The translations under genes and the position numbers were made by a program. The notes beneath the pieces were generated by a model that worked only from the letters and a program-made list of their open reading frames with translations, did no database searches and was not told the DNA's origin. Shown piece after piece: positions 46,852 through 56,254 of a stretch of 64,000 nt of DNA; position 1 is the first letter of the stretch, and the number at the start of each line of letters is the position of its first letter. The DNA comes from Prochlorococcus sp. AG-347-I21. Its GTDB lineage: Bacteria; Cyanobacteriota; Cyanobacteriia; PCC-6307; Cyanobiaceae. The stretch is taken from NCBI GenBank assembly GCA_003279055.1, contig QCBP01000001.1, forward strand, positions 124,001 through 188,000, written 5' to 3'.

Positions 46852-47448
46852 ATGAACATATTTCTTGAAAATATTTATAATTTGTCTTTTTTTTTTAATA
46901 CTGGAATTGGGATCTTTTCGTTTGTTTGTATTTATATTTTAATTGTTTTATTAATACTGCCAGCTTCCTGGTTATCTTTATTATCAGGTTTTTTATATGG
47001 CTCATATTTAGGATCAATTATCGTTTTTATTTCTGCTTCCATAGGAGCATCAGTTGCTTTTTTTATATCAAAAAGTTTTTTTGCAAAAAAGCTAAAAAAT
47101 CTTTTTAACCGTTATCCAAAATTAAGTGTTATGGAAAAAGTAGTAGAAAAAGGCGGACTTAAATTAATTTTTTTAGCGAGATTATCGCCGATATTTCCCT
47201 TCAGTATTCTTAATTATTTTTATGGTTTGAATAATGTTAAATTTCGAGATTTTGTTCTTGGTCTTCTTGGAATAATTCCAGGAACTTTTCTTTATTGCTC
47301 AATAGGTAGTTTTGCAAAAAGTATCCAGGAGCTAAAAAATGTGCAATCAGCAAATAATTTATATACGACTATCCTTGGAATTATTTCAACTTTTTTAGTT
47401 GTATATTTATCAGCTAAATACTCCAGAGAATATTTTGAAAACTCCTAA
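46852..47448 (+). CDS. TVP38/TMEM64 (VTT domain) membrane protein
   Basis: A 198-residue protein with about five hydrophobic segments and the VTT/DedA-like core: LLSGFLYGSYLGSIIVF, then ISASIGASVAFFISKS, an amphipathic cytoplasmic loop ending KLIFLARLSPIFPFSILNYFYG (the R-x-S/x-P-x-F/P re-entrant motif) and GIIPGTFLYCSIGSFA. Proteins of this family are thought to move or scramble lipids in the membrane; the specific lipid is unknown. I chose ATG 46852, 2 bp after the valS stop; a TTG at 46846 overlaps valS. Co-transcription with valS is likely. Confidence 0.87.
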   Translation: MNIFLENIYNLSFFFNTGIGIFSFVCIYILIVLLILPASWLSLLSGFLYGSYLGSIIVFISASIGASVAFFISKSFFAKKLKNLFNRYPKLSVMEKVVEKGGLKLIFLARLSPIFPFSILNYFYGLNNVKFRDFVLGLLGIIPGTFLYCSIGSFAKSIQELKNVQSANNLYTTILGIISTFLVVYLSAKYSREYFENS

Positions 47449-47452
47449 GAAT

Positions 47453-47605
47453 TTACTCTTTAATATTCCAATCTCTAATAGATGCAATTAAAATAAACCA
47501 CAAAAGTCTTAATTTACCTAGTAAAGTTTTGTTGGCTTCTAATTCGATATATTTTGCTTGTCCACAAGGTGTTTTTATGAAGTTGAAAACTGTCTTCTTC
47601 GTCAT
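47453..47605 (-). CDS. Putative 50-residue protein
   Basis: A small frame with an ATG at 47605 and stop at 47453-47455, inside what would otherwise be a 273-bp gap. The 50 residues start with a basic MTKKTVFNFIKTP, have a single cysteine at residue 14 in TPCGQAKY, then an acidic IELEANK turn and a hydrophobic LRLLWFILIASI stretch (33-44) that could be a short membrane helix or amphipathic helix. It is convergent with the VTT gene (4-bp gap) and lies 116 bp downstream of the ligase gene on the same strand. The composition looks protein-like, but no homologue is recognised. Confidence 0.5.
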   Translation of the reverse strand: MTKKTVFNFIKTPCGQAKYIELEANKTLLGKLRLLWFILIASIRDWNIKE

Positions 47606-47721
47606 AAGTCTCTCAAAAAGTCCTGATAATTATTCTTGCATTTTATAGCTAAGATTTTTAGTTTTTTTACTTAAAAGCCACATTTTTCATTGACTACTTT
47701 TTAAATATTATTTTTTAAAAT

Positions 47722-49050
47722 TTAAACTTTTTCTCCAGCTTTAAATCCTCTAAAGCATTTGAATCTAGGAAATCTAAGACTAAAAGCCACTGCATCCTTG
47801 GATTTAGTTTTAGCATCAGCTCTGATTTCTACAAGCTGACCAATAAGTTGATTCCGTTTTGACCAATATTCTTCACGTTGGATATCACTAAATCCGCTTC
47901 CACAGCTAAGACTGTATTCATGCCCATCATCTTCTCCTTCTACTAGGACAGCTCCTAGTCTTCCTTTATTGCGACCTGTACCTTCCTCAACCGATACAAC
48001 CTTTAAAGTGACTTCAATGAAAGGTTTTGCTTTTAACCAACTGTGTGTTCTTTTACATTCATATATGGCATCAGGATCTTTAATCATTACTCCTTCATAT
48101 CCACCTTCCACAGCAGATTTATTTAGCTCTATAAATCTTTTCTGTCCTTCAATGGTGTCGAGATCTACATTTTCCCATTCAAGTGTTTTTATATGTCTTA
48201 GAAGTATAGAATGCTTTGCTACCCATTCTTTTACTAATAAACTTCTTGTTGTTTGACTAGTATTCCATCTCCCTTTTTGGAAGTTTTCAAGGGGACATAA
48301 GTCAAATAGGTGTAGAACTGCGTCTTTTGTTTGTTTGCCATCTTTTCTGTGAACCTGTTTCATTAAATCCTGAAAGTTAGCGCTCATTACTTCACCATCT
48401 AGGACTAAGTCATGAGGTGCAGGATCTTCTTTTAAGACGTTTTCTATTTCTGAGATGATATGACCAAAATTATGGAATTGTTTCCCATTACGAGAAAACA
48501 TTTCTACTTTATTTTGTCTAATAATAGTTAAGACGCGCACACCATCTAATTTGATTTCAATTTGCTTTTTTCCTATCATTTTTTTTTCATGATTTGCACT
48601 GTCATGAGCTAAAGGACAAGAAAAAATAGGAATCGAATATTTGGGAAATTTCTTGGCTATCTTGTTGATTGTTTTTTCAGATACACCACATCTAAGATCT
48701 TTAATTAAGACTCGTCTATAAAAACCATTCCACTCTTCTTTCGTGGCAGATTCCATAGCCGTAATAATTGCATCGCGCGCAGCATGACCAGTAAGTTCTC
48801 TTTGAATAAGCTTATTAGCTAATTTTTTAAAATCTTTCCATAAAAAATTTTGACTTTTTTCGTTGTCTTTTTCAGGAACAATTTTTACACCAAAAGTTAC
48901 AAGCGGATCAAGTGCCATACGGATGCCCTCAAAAAAATCATCTAGACCTTTTTCCATCGCTTTTGAGATGATTTTTTCTTTATCTAATCTACTTGAGTGT
49001 AATTCTAGTTGATGTATTATCTCTTCTTTAAACAATTCTTTTTGCCTCAC
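47722..49050 (-). CDS. ATP-dependent DNA ligase, T4 phage-like
   Basis: A 442-residue nucleotidyltransferase with the DNA ligase motifs in order: motif I KLDGVR with the adenylated lysine K167, a SRNGK motif near 186, LDGE at 217-220, EGVMIK at 319-324 and WLKAK at 338-342, then an OB-fold domain to the end. The N-terminal segment, especially LTGHAARDAI and YRRVLIKDLRCGVS, resembles the T4 gp30 ligase more than bacterial LigC/LigD. The replicative ligase of cyanobacteria is the NAD-dependent LigA, expected elsewhere, so this is an extra enzyme. The start codon appears to be GTG at 49050. An origin by transfer from a T4-like cyanophage is inferred, not shown. Confidence 0.9.
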   Translation of the reverse strand: MRQKELFKEEIIHQLELHSSRLDKEKIISKAMEKGLDDFFEGIRMALDPLVTFGVKIVPEKDNEKSQNFLWKDFKKLANKLIQRELTGHAARDAIITAMESATKEEWNGFYRRVLIKDLRCGVSEKTINKIAKKFPKYSIPIFSCPLAHDSANHEKKMIGKKQIEIKLDGVRVLTIIRQNKVEMFSRNGKQFHNFGHIISEIENVLKEDPAPHDLVLDGEVMSANFQDLMKQVHRKDGKQTKDAVLHLFDLCPLENFQKGRWNTSQTTRSLLVKEWVAKHSILLRHIKTLEWENVDLDTIEGQKRFIELNKSAVEGGYEGVMIKDPDAIYECKRTHSWLKAKPFIEVTLKVVSVEEGTGRNKGRLGAVLVEGEDDGHEYSLSCGSGFSDIQREEYWSKRNQLIGQLVEIRADAKTKSKDAVAFSLRFPRFKCFRGFKAGEKV

Positions 49051-49059
49051 AAGAAATCA

Positions 49060-49479
49060 TTAATTCACTTTTGCTATTCTGTCTATTTTCCAATCATTGT
49101 CAGTTTTTGCGAAAGTAAAATCTAATGGGAGTTCATCTTGTTTATCTTCTGATTTTAAATTCAAAGTTATTATGATTTGATCTTCTTGGACTCTAGGTCT
49201 TCCTGATTTTAAATTTCTGTATTTATTGAGGTTTAAACTAGCTAAAAATTTAAGAAAGTCTTGGCGCTTCACATGAGTTTTATAAGTTTTTGTAGTCAAA
49301 CCATACGCTGCATCAATTCTGCCAGCAGCTATTTGATCAAAAAATTTTCTTACTAATGGATTAATTCCTCTGGCGCTTATAACTAATTTGACTGCATTAA
49401 AAGTCCAAAAAGAAACAAGTACTGCTCCGCCAACTAATAATGCTTTAATTCCGATATCTTTAACAAGTGTTGCATCCAT
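49060..49479 (-). CDS. Membrane-anchored protein with NTF2-like domain
   Basis: A 139-residue protein with a single N-terminal hydrophobic helix (about residues 11-33, IKALLVGGAVLVSFWTFNAV) and a soluble C-terminal domain. The pattern VRKFFDQIAAGRIDAAYGL...VKRQDFLKFLASL, then paired strands ending FAKTDNDWKIDRI, looks like the DUF4864/NTF2-like cone-shaped fold. No catalytic residues are evident. The ATG is at 49479. The ligase gene starts 9 bp downstream on the same strand, so they may be co-transcribed. The fold assignment is by pattern only and the function is unknown. Confidence 0.7.
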   Translation of the reverse strand: MDATLVKDIGIKALLVGGAVLVSFWTFNAVKLVISARGINPLVRKFFDQIAAGRIDAAYGLTTKTYKTHVKRQDFLKFLASLNLNKYRNLKSGRPRVQEDQIIITLNLKSEDKQDELPLDFTFAKTDNDWKIDRIAKVN

Positions 49480-49565
49480 GTTGATTTAAGCTTTTTTATT
49501 ACTTTAAGAAAAGAAATCGTTTTTGATGGCTTTTTTTGTCAAAATAATACTAATTTTAATCCATA

Positions 49566-50093
49566 ATGCCTGTAATTCCTCTTTTACCTTTATTTCATAA
49601 ATTTAATAGCCAGTATTTTCAAAATTCTTTAACAGTTAATAATCAACCTTTGGTAAAAGTTAGATGGAGTGATAATAGATTAAAAACTACTGCTGGTTTT
49701 TATAAAAGAAAACGAATTAATGGTTTTGTAGATTCTGAAATTATCTTATCGAAACCTATTTTGAGTAAATTATCTATTAGTGAAATAAACAGTACTTTAT
49801 GTCATGAAATGATTCATGCATGGGTAGATAGGATTTTAAAAAAAAATGAGATACATGGTCCAAATTTCTTAGAAAAGATGAATGAAATTAATGAGAAAGA
49901 GAAGAATTTTCAAATTTCTGTGAGGCATTCATTTCCTATTGAAAGGAGAGAATTAAAATACATAGGAACTTGCCAAAATTGTGGTAAGAAATTTTTCTAC
50001 AGGAAAAGGATAAAGAATATTGCCTGTAAAAATTGTTGTGTAAATTTCTTTAATGGATCATGGAATAAAAAGTGTTTAATTTTGTTTGATTAA
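49566..50093 (+). CDS. SprT-like zinc metalloprotease
   Basis: A 175-residue protein with the gluzincin active site HEMIH (80-84) and a nearby downstream histidine in EIHGPNF (H97), as in the SprT family and the Spartan protease domain. A C-terminal zinc ribbon is formed by C136/C139 (CQNCG) and C154/C157 (CKNC). The N-terminal FHKFNSQYFQNSL helix and the VRWSDNRLKTTAGFY strand are typical. Eukaryotic Spartan clears DNA-protein crosslinks; bacterial SprT roles are little defined. The ATG is at 49566, divergent from the ligase-side genes across 86 bp. Confidence 0.88.
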   Translation: MPVIPLLPLFHKFNSQYFQNSLTVNNQPLVKVRWSDNRLKTTAGFYKRKRINGFVDSEIILSKPILSKLSISEINSTLCHEMIHAWVDRILKKNEIHGPNFLEKMNEINEKEKNFQISVRHSFPIERRELKYIGTCQNCGKKFFYRKRIKNIACKNCCVNFFNGSWNKKCLILFD

Positions 50094-50176
50094 AAATATA
50101 AGATGTGTTTTTGTTTCTATAGTTGGACTTATTTACTTTTTTAATGTAATTTATATTTTAAAAAGCATAATAATTT

Positions 50177-50740
50177 ATGGATTCAAGGAGAATTAGAAAT
50201 CTTAGAAATAGTTTTGATAAAAATATTGTTGATAAACAGGTTGATAAAATTTTTGAAACTGGAAGACAATTTGTTGATGGAGTATCTGGTGCTAGGCCAG
50301 GAAAAAGAAGGAACTCAGATTTTCGAGGAATTACAAGTAAGAGTGTTAAAAAAGTAGGAAGATGGGTATCTGATAAGGTGGATTTATTATTTGATGAAGA
50401 TAATGATGATTGGAATGATGAGAATTTTTACGATGATAACAGCGATATTAAGACATTTTCCAGAGAGTCAAATTCTTATGAATCTGCTAAACAGCACTCA
50501 AAAAGACCTTTAGAAGCAATATCTTTAAGGCAACCAAAAAATATACAAGCAACTGAGCAAAAAAAATTACCTTATGTGAAAGAGAGTAAGGACGAAGATT
50601 GGCCAGATGAAATGGATTTCAAAGTTGAAAGATGGCAAAGAGCTTCAGAAAAAGAGAATAATACTTCGAGAGTTCAATCAAACAAACAAGTTCAATCAAA
50701 ATCAAGAAATCTTCCTAGATCAAGAAGAAGAAGAGTATAG
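50177..50740 (+). CDS. Charged low-complexity conserved protein
   Basis: A 187-residue protein with no recognisable enzyme motif. An N-terminal basic segment (MDSRRIRNLRNSFDKN) is followed by an amphipathic helix and the GRQFVDGVSGARPGKRR patch, then VGRWVSDKVDLLF next to an acidic DEDNDDWNDENFYDDN run. A WPDEMDFKVERWQR motif near residue 145 precedes an arginine-rich tail ending SRRRRV. I recognise the layout as common in marine picocyanobacteria. The basic tail suggests nucleic-acid contact (inference). The 3' end overlaps the convergent chorismate-lyase gene by 21 bp. Confidence 0.72.
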   Translation: MDSRRIRNLRNSFDKNIVDKQVDKIFETGRQFVDGVSGARPGKRRNSDFRGITSKSVKKVGRWVSDKVDLLFDEDNDDWNDENFYDDNSDIKTFSRESNSYESAKQHSKRPLEAISLRQPKNIQATEQKKLPYVKESKDEDWPDEMDFKVERWQRASEKENNTSRVQSNKQVQSKSRNLPRSRRRRV

Positions 50741-51262
50741 TTTCGTAAATTCTTTAATTCCTGAATAGCCTAATAAACTTTCTAAATGTGGATTGAATAC
50801 TTCTCTAATAATTGTTAGGGGTTTTTTGTCTCGAAAAAATCTATAATTTCTTGACCAGAATGGCCCTTTAAAACAAAATTGATCTTCTAACCAATTTGAA
50901 TTAACAAGTGAAATTCGGTCAACTTCCCTAAACAATTCTGATCTGTCTTGTGTCAAATTCTTCCATATTGGTTCTTCTTTGGCTTTTAAATTTTCATTCA
51001 CTTGTTCTGCATTCCACCAACTTTCAGCCCATGCTAGGTTTTTATTATTGTTTTTAATCCATACTTGTCTTCTAATTAAAGGTCCATTTAATTGATTTAA
51101 TTCTTTAGGTCCTTCTTCAATGAATAGAGGATCTACTTGCATTGAAATTAATTTAATTTTCGTCTCTTGATTAGTTAAAAGCTGTAAATGTCTAGTTGGA
51201 CTTCCATCCCCAAGCAGCATTAATTTCCATGGACCAGATATTTTTGGTAATGAATTTTTCAC
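50720..51262 (-). CDS. Chorismate pyruvate-lyase, Ycf21/DUF98 type
   Basis: A 180-residue protein of the Ycf21/DUF98 family, shown in a cyanobacterium to release pyruvate from chorismate to make 4-hydroxybenzoate for plastoquinone. The family pattern is complete: PWKLMLLGDGSPTRHLQLLT at residues 11-30, LIRRQVWI, LAWAESWW, ELFREVDRIS, then CFKGPFWSRNYRFF and PLTIIREVFNP. The start appears to be GTG at 51262. It lies 81 bp downstream of mnmG on the same strand and overlaps the basic protein gene by 21 bp. The E. coli UbiC family is unrelated in sequence. Confidence 0.86.
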   Translation of the reverse strand: MKNSLPKISGPWKLMLLGDGSPTRHLQLLTNQETKIKLISMQVDPLFIEEGPKELNQLNGPLIRRQVWIKNNNKNLAWAESWWNAEQVNENLKAKEEPIWKNLTQDRSELFREVDRISLVNSNWLEDQFCFKGPFWSRNYRFFRDKKPLTIIREVFNPHLESLLGYSGIKEFTKLYSSSS

Positions 51263-51343
51263 TAAAAAAGTAGAGGCTTTCTCTTCCCATAAAATTTTTG
51301 GCGATTTAAAAAGTTTATTATTCAGTGCTCAGACAGAATGCTT

Positions 51344-53311
51344 TTAAGATGATAACTTTTTTTCGACAAAAATATTTGCCTTTTCTTTTTTTATTTCTCT
51401 TATTTTTAGCCAAACAAGTAATGCAGTCAAATCAGCTTTGCTTACTCCAGGAATTTTTGAAGCATCACCAAAATTTTTTGGCTTTATCTTATTCAAATTT
51501 TCTCTAGCTTCTAAAGATAATGTATCTATCTTGTCATAATTTATTTCTTGAGGCAGAGATTTACAGCTTTGACGACTTATTTGTTCAATGTTGTTTTTTT
51601 GCCTTTTAAGGTAACCCTCGTACTTAATATCTATTTCAACACCTTCCTGTATTGAAGAACCTAGATTTTTTTCAATTAAATTATATTTGATTAGATCAGA
51701 ATAATGAAAGTTTGGTCTTTTTAAGAGTTCTTTCAAAGTTGTTGAGCCTTTGATCTTTGATCCTGTTTCTAATTCTATTTTTTTTGATATTTCATCGGTA
51801 TTTTTTAAACGAGTATTATTTAATCTAAATTTCTCTTCCTCCAGAAGTTTCATTTTTTCTTGATAGGCTGACCATCTTTTCTCATTAATTAGCCCTATTT
51901 GATAACCTAATGGTGTTAATCTCCTATCCGCATTATCTCCTCTAAGAGTTAACCTATATTCACTCCTACTAGTTAGAACTCTATATGGTTCTTTCAGATC
52001 TTTGGTAATTAAATCATTGATCATTGTTCCTATATAACTGCTTTCTCTAGTGAAGATTATTGGATCTTTTTTGCTTAGTTTTCTTGTCGCATTGATTCCC
52101 GCAACTAATCCTTGTGCTGCTGCTTCTTCATAACCAGTAGTCCCATTAATTTGTCCCGCGCTAAATAAATATTCAATTTCTTTCGTTTCGAGTGATGTTT
52201 GGAGCTGTGTTGCAGGTATATAGTCATACTCCACAGCATATGCTGGTCGCAACATTTTACATTCACTTAATCCAGGTAAGGTTCTTAAAAGTTCTAATTG
52301 AATATTTTCTGGTAAACCTGTAGAAAATCCTTGTACATATATTTCAGGGGTATTTATTCCTTCTGGTTCTAAGAAAATTTGATGTGATTCTTTATCAGCA
52401 AATTTAACGATTTTATCTTCAATTGATGGACAATATCTTGGACCTTTACTATCAATAAAACCGCCGTAAATGGGAGTTAAATGTAAATTGTCTCGGATTA
52501 GTTGATGTGTTTTGGTAGTTGTTCTTGTGATGTGACAACTAACTTGGGGCATATTATTTTTTATATCTGGGTCAAACGAAAAATATTTATCTGCTGCAGT
52601 ACTTGGTTGAATATCTAATTCATCAAAAATAATACTTTTTTTATCAACTCTTGCTGGAGTTCCTGTTTTTAAACGTTCTGTTTTAATACCAATTTCGTGC
52701 AAATTTTGAGTAAGACCTTTTGCTGCTTGTTCGCCCGATCTACCAGCTGACATTGATTTATTTCCTATCCATATTCTTCCTTCTAAGAACGTACCAGCTG
52801 TGATGATAACTGATCTTGCTGAATAATAACTACCAAAGAAAGTCTTTACACCCTTTATTCTTTTTTTTAAGATTTTTTTTGAGTTCAATCCAATTTCTTC
52901 AGTTTTTACAATATCCAGTTCAGTAATCATTGCTTCTTTTAAAGATAAATTATCTGTATTTTGTAGTATTTCAATCATCTTTTTTGAGTATTCTCTTTTA
53001 TCTGTTTGAGCTCTTAATGCCCATACAGCTGGGCCTCTACTGGCATTTAATATTCTTTTTTGTATAGCGGTCTCATCAGCTAATTTACCAATAATTCCAC
53101 CTAATGCATCAACTTCATGTACCAACTGACTTTTTGCTGGGCCGCCAACTGCAGGGTTGCAAGGTTGCCAGGCAATTCTATCTAAATTGATTGTAAATAA
53201 GGCTGTAGAAAATCCTAATTTTGCTGTTGTTATAGCTGCTTCGCATCCTGCATGTCCTCCTCCAATAACGATGATGTCAAAAGATTCATTTGTTGAGTGA
53301 TGATCTTGCAT
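51344..53311 (-). CDS. mnmG: tRNA uridine-5-carboxymethylaminomethyl modification enzyme
   Basis: MnmG (GidA) acts with the GTPase MnmE to install carboxymethylaminomethyl or aminomethyl groups on U34 of several tRNAs, using FAD. The 655-residue protein opens with the dinucleotide fold [21 protein letters not shown] (about 13-33). [38 protein letters not shown] and the [15 protein letters not shown] helix are conserved. The C-terminal MnmE-interacting helical domain ([16 protein letters not shown]) is intact. The ATG is at 53311, 12 bp after dnaB. Confidence 0.97.
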   Translation of the reverse strand: MQDHHSTNESFDIIVIGGGHAGCEAAITTAKLGFSTALFTINLDRIAWQPCNPAVGGPAKSQLVHEVDALGGIIGKLADETAIQKRILNASRGPAVWALRAQTDKREYSKKMIEILQNTDNLSLKEAMITELDIVKTEEIGLNSKKILKKRIKGVKTFFGSYYSARSVIITAGTFLEGRIWIGNKSMSAGRSGEQAAKGLTQNLHEIGIKTERLKTGTPARVDKKSIIFDELDIQPSTAADKYFSFDPDIKNNMPQVSCHITRTTTKTHQLIRDNLHLTPIYGGFIDSKGPRYCPSIEDKIVKFADKESHQIFLEPEGINTPEIYVQGFSTGLPENIQLELLRTLPGLSECKMLRPAYAVEYDYIPATQLQTSLETKEIEYLFSAGQINGTTGYEEAAAQGLVAGINATRKLSKKDPIIFTRESSYIGTMINDLITKDLKEPYRVLTSRSEYRLTLRGDNADRRLTPLGYQIGLINEKRWSAYQEKMKLLEEEKFRLNNTRLKNTDEISKKIELETGSKIKGSTTLKELLKRPNFHYSDLIKYNLIEKNLGSSIQEGVEIDIKYEGYLKRQKNNIEQISRQSCKSLPQEINYDKIDTLSLEARENLNKIKPKNFGDASKIPGVSKADLTALLVWLKIREIKKEKANIFVEKKLSS

Positions 53312-53323
53312 TTTAGGATGGAT

Positions 53324-54706
53324 TTAATTTGCTAAATTCCTAAATCTCGTAAATTGAGGTTCAAATAATAATTTAACAGTTCCAACGGGTCCATTTCTAT
53401 GTTTAGTGACAATGATTTCTGTAATTCCTCTATCTTCAGTCTCTGGATTATAGTATTCATCTCTGTAAATCATTAATACTAAATCTGCGTCTTGTTCAAT
53501 AGATCCTGATTCTCTTAGATCGCTTAACATTGGTCTTTTATTCGTTCTAGACTCTACCCCTCTACTAAGCTGAGATAAAGCTACCACTGGTACTTTTAAT
53601 TCTCTTGCCATGCTTTTAAGGCCTCTTGTTATTCTTGAAAGTTCTTGCACTCTATTATCAGGGGTTGATCCTTCCATTAACTGCAGGTAATCAATCACAA
53701 TTAATCCAAGTTCTTTTTTTTGTTCAGCTATTAATCTTCTGCACAAAGATCTCATCTCTAAAACACTTAAGTTAGGCTTGTCATCTATAAATATTGGTAA
53801 TTGACCTAATGAATTAATACCTTCTCCGAGTAATGGCCATTCATCTTGCTGTAATCTTCCTGTTCTTAGCCTGCCACTCTCGATTCCAACTTCCATAGAA
53901 AGTAATCTATATGTCAACTGTTCTTTACTCATTTCAAGGCTAAATACACAAACAGGTAAATCTTGAGATTGTGCAACATTTTTAGCCAGATTAAGAACTA
54001 TTGAAGTTTTTCCCATTGAAGGTCTTCCAGCAACAATTATTAAATCACTTCTTTGAAAACCTTGAGTCATAGCATCAAGATCATAGAAATTTACTGGAAT
54101 TCCAGCTACTGAAGTACCTAATGATCTTGACTCTATTTCATTGAAAGTACTTGTAAGGATTTCAGCTGCTTGAGTCAAACCTTTTGAAGGTTTTTCTTGA
54201 CTGATTTCAAATATTTTTTGCTCTGCTTTATCTAGAACTTCATTAGTATCTTGAGTTTGATCAAAACCTAGTTGAACCACTTCATTTCCAGATCTGATAA
54301 GTTGTCTTCTCATGAATTTGTCGTTAATTAAATTGGCAACTTGTTCTATGGAAGCTGTAGAGGAAACATTTTCAACTAGTTCTACAAGTTTGCTGTTTCC
54401 TCCAATTTTTTCTAGTGATCCATTATCTGCTAACCAAGCACTCATTGATGTTAAATCAGTTGGTTTACCCTGGGTATGCAACATTAATGCGGTTCTATAA
54501 ATCTCTTTATGGGCATTTATATAAAAAGCTTCAGGTTTAATTAAGTCTGCAATTCTTCCAATCGCATCAGGATCAAGAAGTATGCCACCAAGAACAGCTT
54601 CCTCTGCTTGAACGTTTTGAGGAGGTACTAATCCAGAATTTTCACTATTAAAATCCTTTTTAAAATTTTTATTTTGACCATTATTTGGAAAAGGTACGGA
54701 AACCAT
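53324..54706 (-). CDS. dnaB: Replicative DNA helicase
   Basis: DnaB is the hexameric 5'-3' helicase at the fork. The 460-residue protein has an N-terminal helical domain (PPQNVQAEEAVLGGILLD) for primase contact and a RecA-like core with Walker A GRPSMGKTS at 227-235, VCVFSLEMSKEQLTYRL, LIVIDYLQLM and the arginine-finger region SDLRESGSIEQDADLV. The reading frame is continuous through the sites where several cyanobacterial DnaB proteins carry inteins, so none is present. The ATG is at 54706. It lies 58 bp after rplI. Confidence 0.98.
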   Translation of the reverse strand: MVSVPFPNNGQNKNFKKDFNSENSGLVPPQNVQAEEAVLGGILLDPDAIGRIADLIKPEAFYINAHKEIYRTALMLHTQGKPTDLTSMSAWLADNGSLEKIGGNSKLVELVENVSSTASIEQVANLINDKFMRRQLIRSGNEVVQLGFDQTQDTNEVLDKAEQKIFEISQEKPSKGLTQAAEILTSTFNEIESRSLGTSVAGIPVNFYDLDAMTQGFQRSDLIIVAGRPSMGKTSIVLNLAKNVAQSQDLPVCVFSLEMSKEQLTYRLLSMEVGIESGRLRTGRLQQDEWPLLGEGINSLGQLPIFIDDKPNLSVLEMRSLCRRLIAEQKKELGLIVIDYLQLMEGSTPDNRVQELSRITRGLKSMARELKVPVVALSQLSRGVESRTNKRPMLSDLRESGSIEQDADLVLMIYRDEYYNPETEDRGITEIIVTKHRNGPVGTVKLLFEPQFTRFRNLAN

Positions 54707-54764
54707 ATCTTTAATTGCTTAGATATATACTCTGGCTACTTTTCAAAATAATGCAACAAATTGA

Positions 54765-55220
54765 TTAACTTGTTACTTCAATATTTACTTCTGCATTTAC
54801 TTCTGGATGTAATTTTATTTTGGCAGTAAAGGAACCTAAATTATGAATATCAGGAACAGTAATGTTTCTTCTATCAATTTCTTTTTTAGTTGCCGCTTTT
54901 ATCGCTTCGGCAACATCTCCATTGGTAACGGTTCCAAAAAGGACACCATCTTCTCCAACCTGTTTTTTGATAGTGAACCTACCTATTGTAGATAATGCAG
55001 TTTGGAAATCTAAAGCTTCTTGCTTTAATTTATCAGCAGCTATTTTTTGTTTTTCTTTCTTCCTCTCAATTTGTTTAAGGACTGCTGGTGTTACGTTCAT
55101 TGCCTTGCCATAAGGTAATAGAAAATTTCTTGCGTATCCAGGTGCTACTTCAACTAGATCTCCTTCTTTACCTAGTGATGCGATTGATTCAGTTAATGCG
55201 ACTTGAACTCTTTTAGCCAT
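54765..55220 (-). CDS. rplI: 50S ribosomal protein L9
   Basis: L9 of 151 residues: an N-terminal domain with the conserved [19 protein letters not shown] and [14 protein letters not shown], a long connecting helix rich in K, E and Q (about 50-75), and a C-terminal RNA-binding domain with [15 protein letters not shown] chose ATG 55220 (MAKRVQVAL), the standard L9 start; an ATG five codons upstream would add MFNIF. It follows desC by 20 bp and precedes dnaB, a common bacterial pairing of L9 with the replicative helicase. Confidence 0.97.
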   Translation of the reverse strand: MAKRVQVALTESIASLGKEGDLVEVAPGYARNFLLPYGKAMNVTPAVLKQIERKKEKQKIAADKLKQEALDFQTALSTIGRFTIKKQVGEDGVLFGTVTNGDVAEAIKAATKKEIDRRNITVPDIHNLGSFTAKIKLHPEVNAEVNIEVTS

Positions 55221-55240
55221 GAAAATATTGAACAATATAT

Positions 55241-56179
55241 TTAATAATAAGACCTAGAGGGTAACTTTACTTTTTTTGCAAGACCAAATTTCGCAAGAAT
55301 CTTAATATGTTCCCATGTTATGTCTATCTGACCTTTAAATAATCCTTGTCTTGCCGAATTGGGAAATGCATGGTGGTTATTATGCCATCCTTCTCCAAAT
55401 GTTAATGCAGCAACCCACGCATTATTTTTTGATGAATCACCACTTTCAAATGGTGCCTTACCCCAACAATGCGTAGCGGAGTTGACTAGCCAAGTTACGT
55501 GATAAACAACCACAAGCCTCAATGGAATTCCCCAAAGGACTAGAGCCCATCCTCCAACTCCTAATTTTTGACCTATTGCGTACAAAGAAAGTCCAATAGG
55601 AATTTGTAAAAGTAAAAAATATTTATTTAGAAATCTATAGTATGGATCCTTGATTAAATCTGCACTTAGTTTTGGAACAGCTTTTAGTGCTTCAACGTCT
55701 TTAAACATCCAACCCATATGACTCCACCAAAACCCCTTTTTACTGTTGTGATGATCTACTTCAGTATCTGAAAAAGAGTGGTGATGCCTATGTAAACCTA
55801 CCCAATCTATTGGTCCATGCTGGCAACTTACAGCTCCACAGGTAGCAAAAAATCTTTCTAACCATCTTGGAACAATGAATGACCTGTGTGATAACAATCT
55901 GTGATACCCAAGAGTGACTCCTAAACAAGCAGTAACCCAGTAAAAAAATAATAATGAAGTGACTGCAGGGAGACTCCAAAATTTTGGTTGTATAGCTACA
56001 AGAGAAAGGATATGAATTGCAACCATAAAAACTATTGTTCCCCACGTTTTATGTAGTCTTGGAGGATATCTTTTTGAATGACTGGAGGGTTCCAGTAATT
56101 TTTCTGAGAGTTCTACAACTTTTTCAGCTGGAACAGGTTTTTTTAATTTTGCTGTTTCTTGGAAAATTACTGAATTCAT
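55241..56179 (-). CDS. desC: Acyl-lipid delta-9 fatty acid desaturase
   Basis: A membrane diiron desaturase that introduces the first double bond into membrane-lipid acyl chains. The three histidine boxes are HRLLSH (93-98), HRHHH (130-134) and HNNHH (266-270), set between hydrophobic helices (about 45-65, 70-90, 185-230). The 312-residue length matches cyanobacterial DesC, which acts on glycerolipid-bound chains with ferredoxin as donor. The ATG is at 56179, divergent from the HTH-like gene over 75 bp. It is the first gene of the desC-rplI-dnaB-mnmG run. Exact regiospecificity is inferred from the family. Confidence 0.94.
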   Translation of the reverse strand: MNSVIFQETAKLKKPVPAEKVVELSEKLLEPSSHSKRYPPRLHKTWGTIVFMVAIHILSLVAIQPKFWSLPAVTSLLFFYWVTACLGVTLGYHRLLSHRSFIVPRWLERFFATCGAVSCQHGPIDWVGLHRHHHSFSDTEVDHHNSKKGFWWSHMGWMFKDVEALKAVPKLSADLIKDPYYRFLNKYFLLLQIPIGLSLYAIGQKLGVGGWALVLWGIPLRLVVVYHVTWLVNSATHCWGKAPFESGDSSKNNAWVAALTFGEGWHNNHHAFPNSARQGLFKGQIDITWEHIKILAKFGLAKKVKLPSRSYY

Positions 56180-56254
56180 GATATTGAAATACTATTTTCA
56201 AAATTACCGATATGTAATATTATCATACTATATTATTGATAAGTTTAATTATCT

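Noticed and set aside
47722-50093. Integrated phage or genomic island
   Set aside because: Apart from the T4-like ligase there is no integrase, structural gene, attachment repeat or tRNA disruption, so an island cannot be supported.
53324-54706. Intein in dnaB
   Set aside because: Considered because several cyanobacterial dnaB genes carry one; the helicase reads at normal length of 460 residues with intact Walker A and no splice-junction motifs.
56214-56228. NtcA-like site between desC and the HTH-like gene
   Set aside because: The half-sites GTA and TAC are separated by 9 bases instead of the required 8, and this is AT-rich DNA where such triplets are common.
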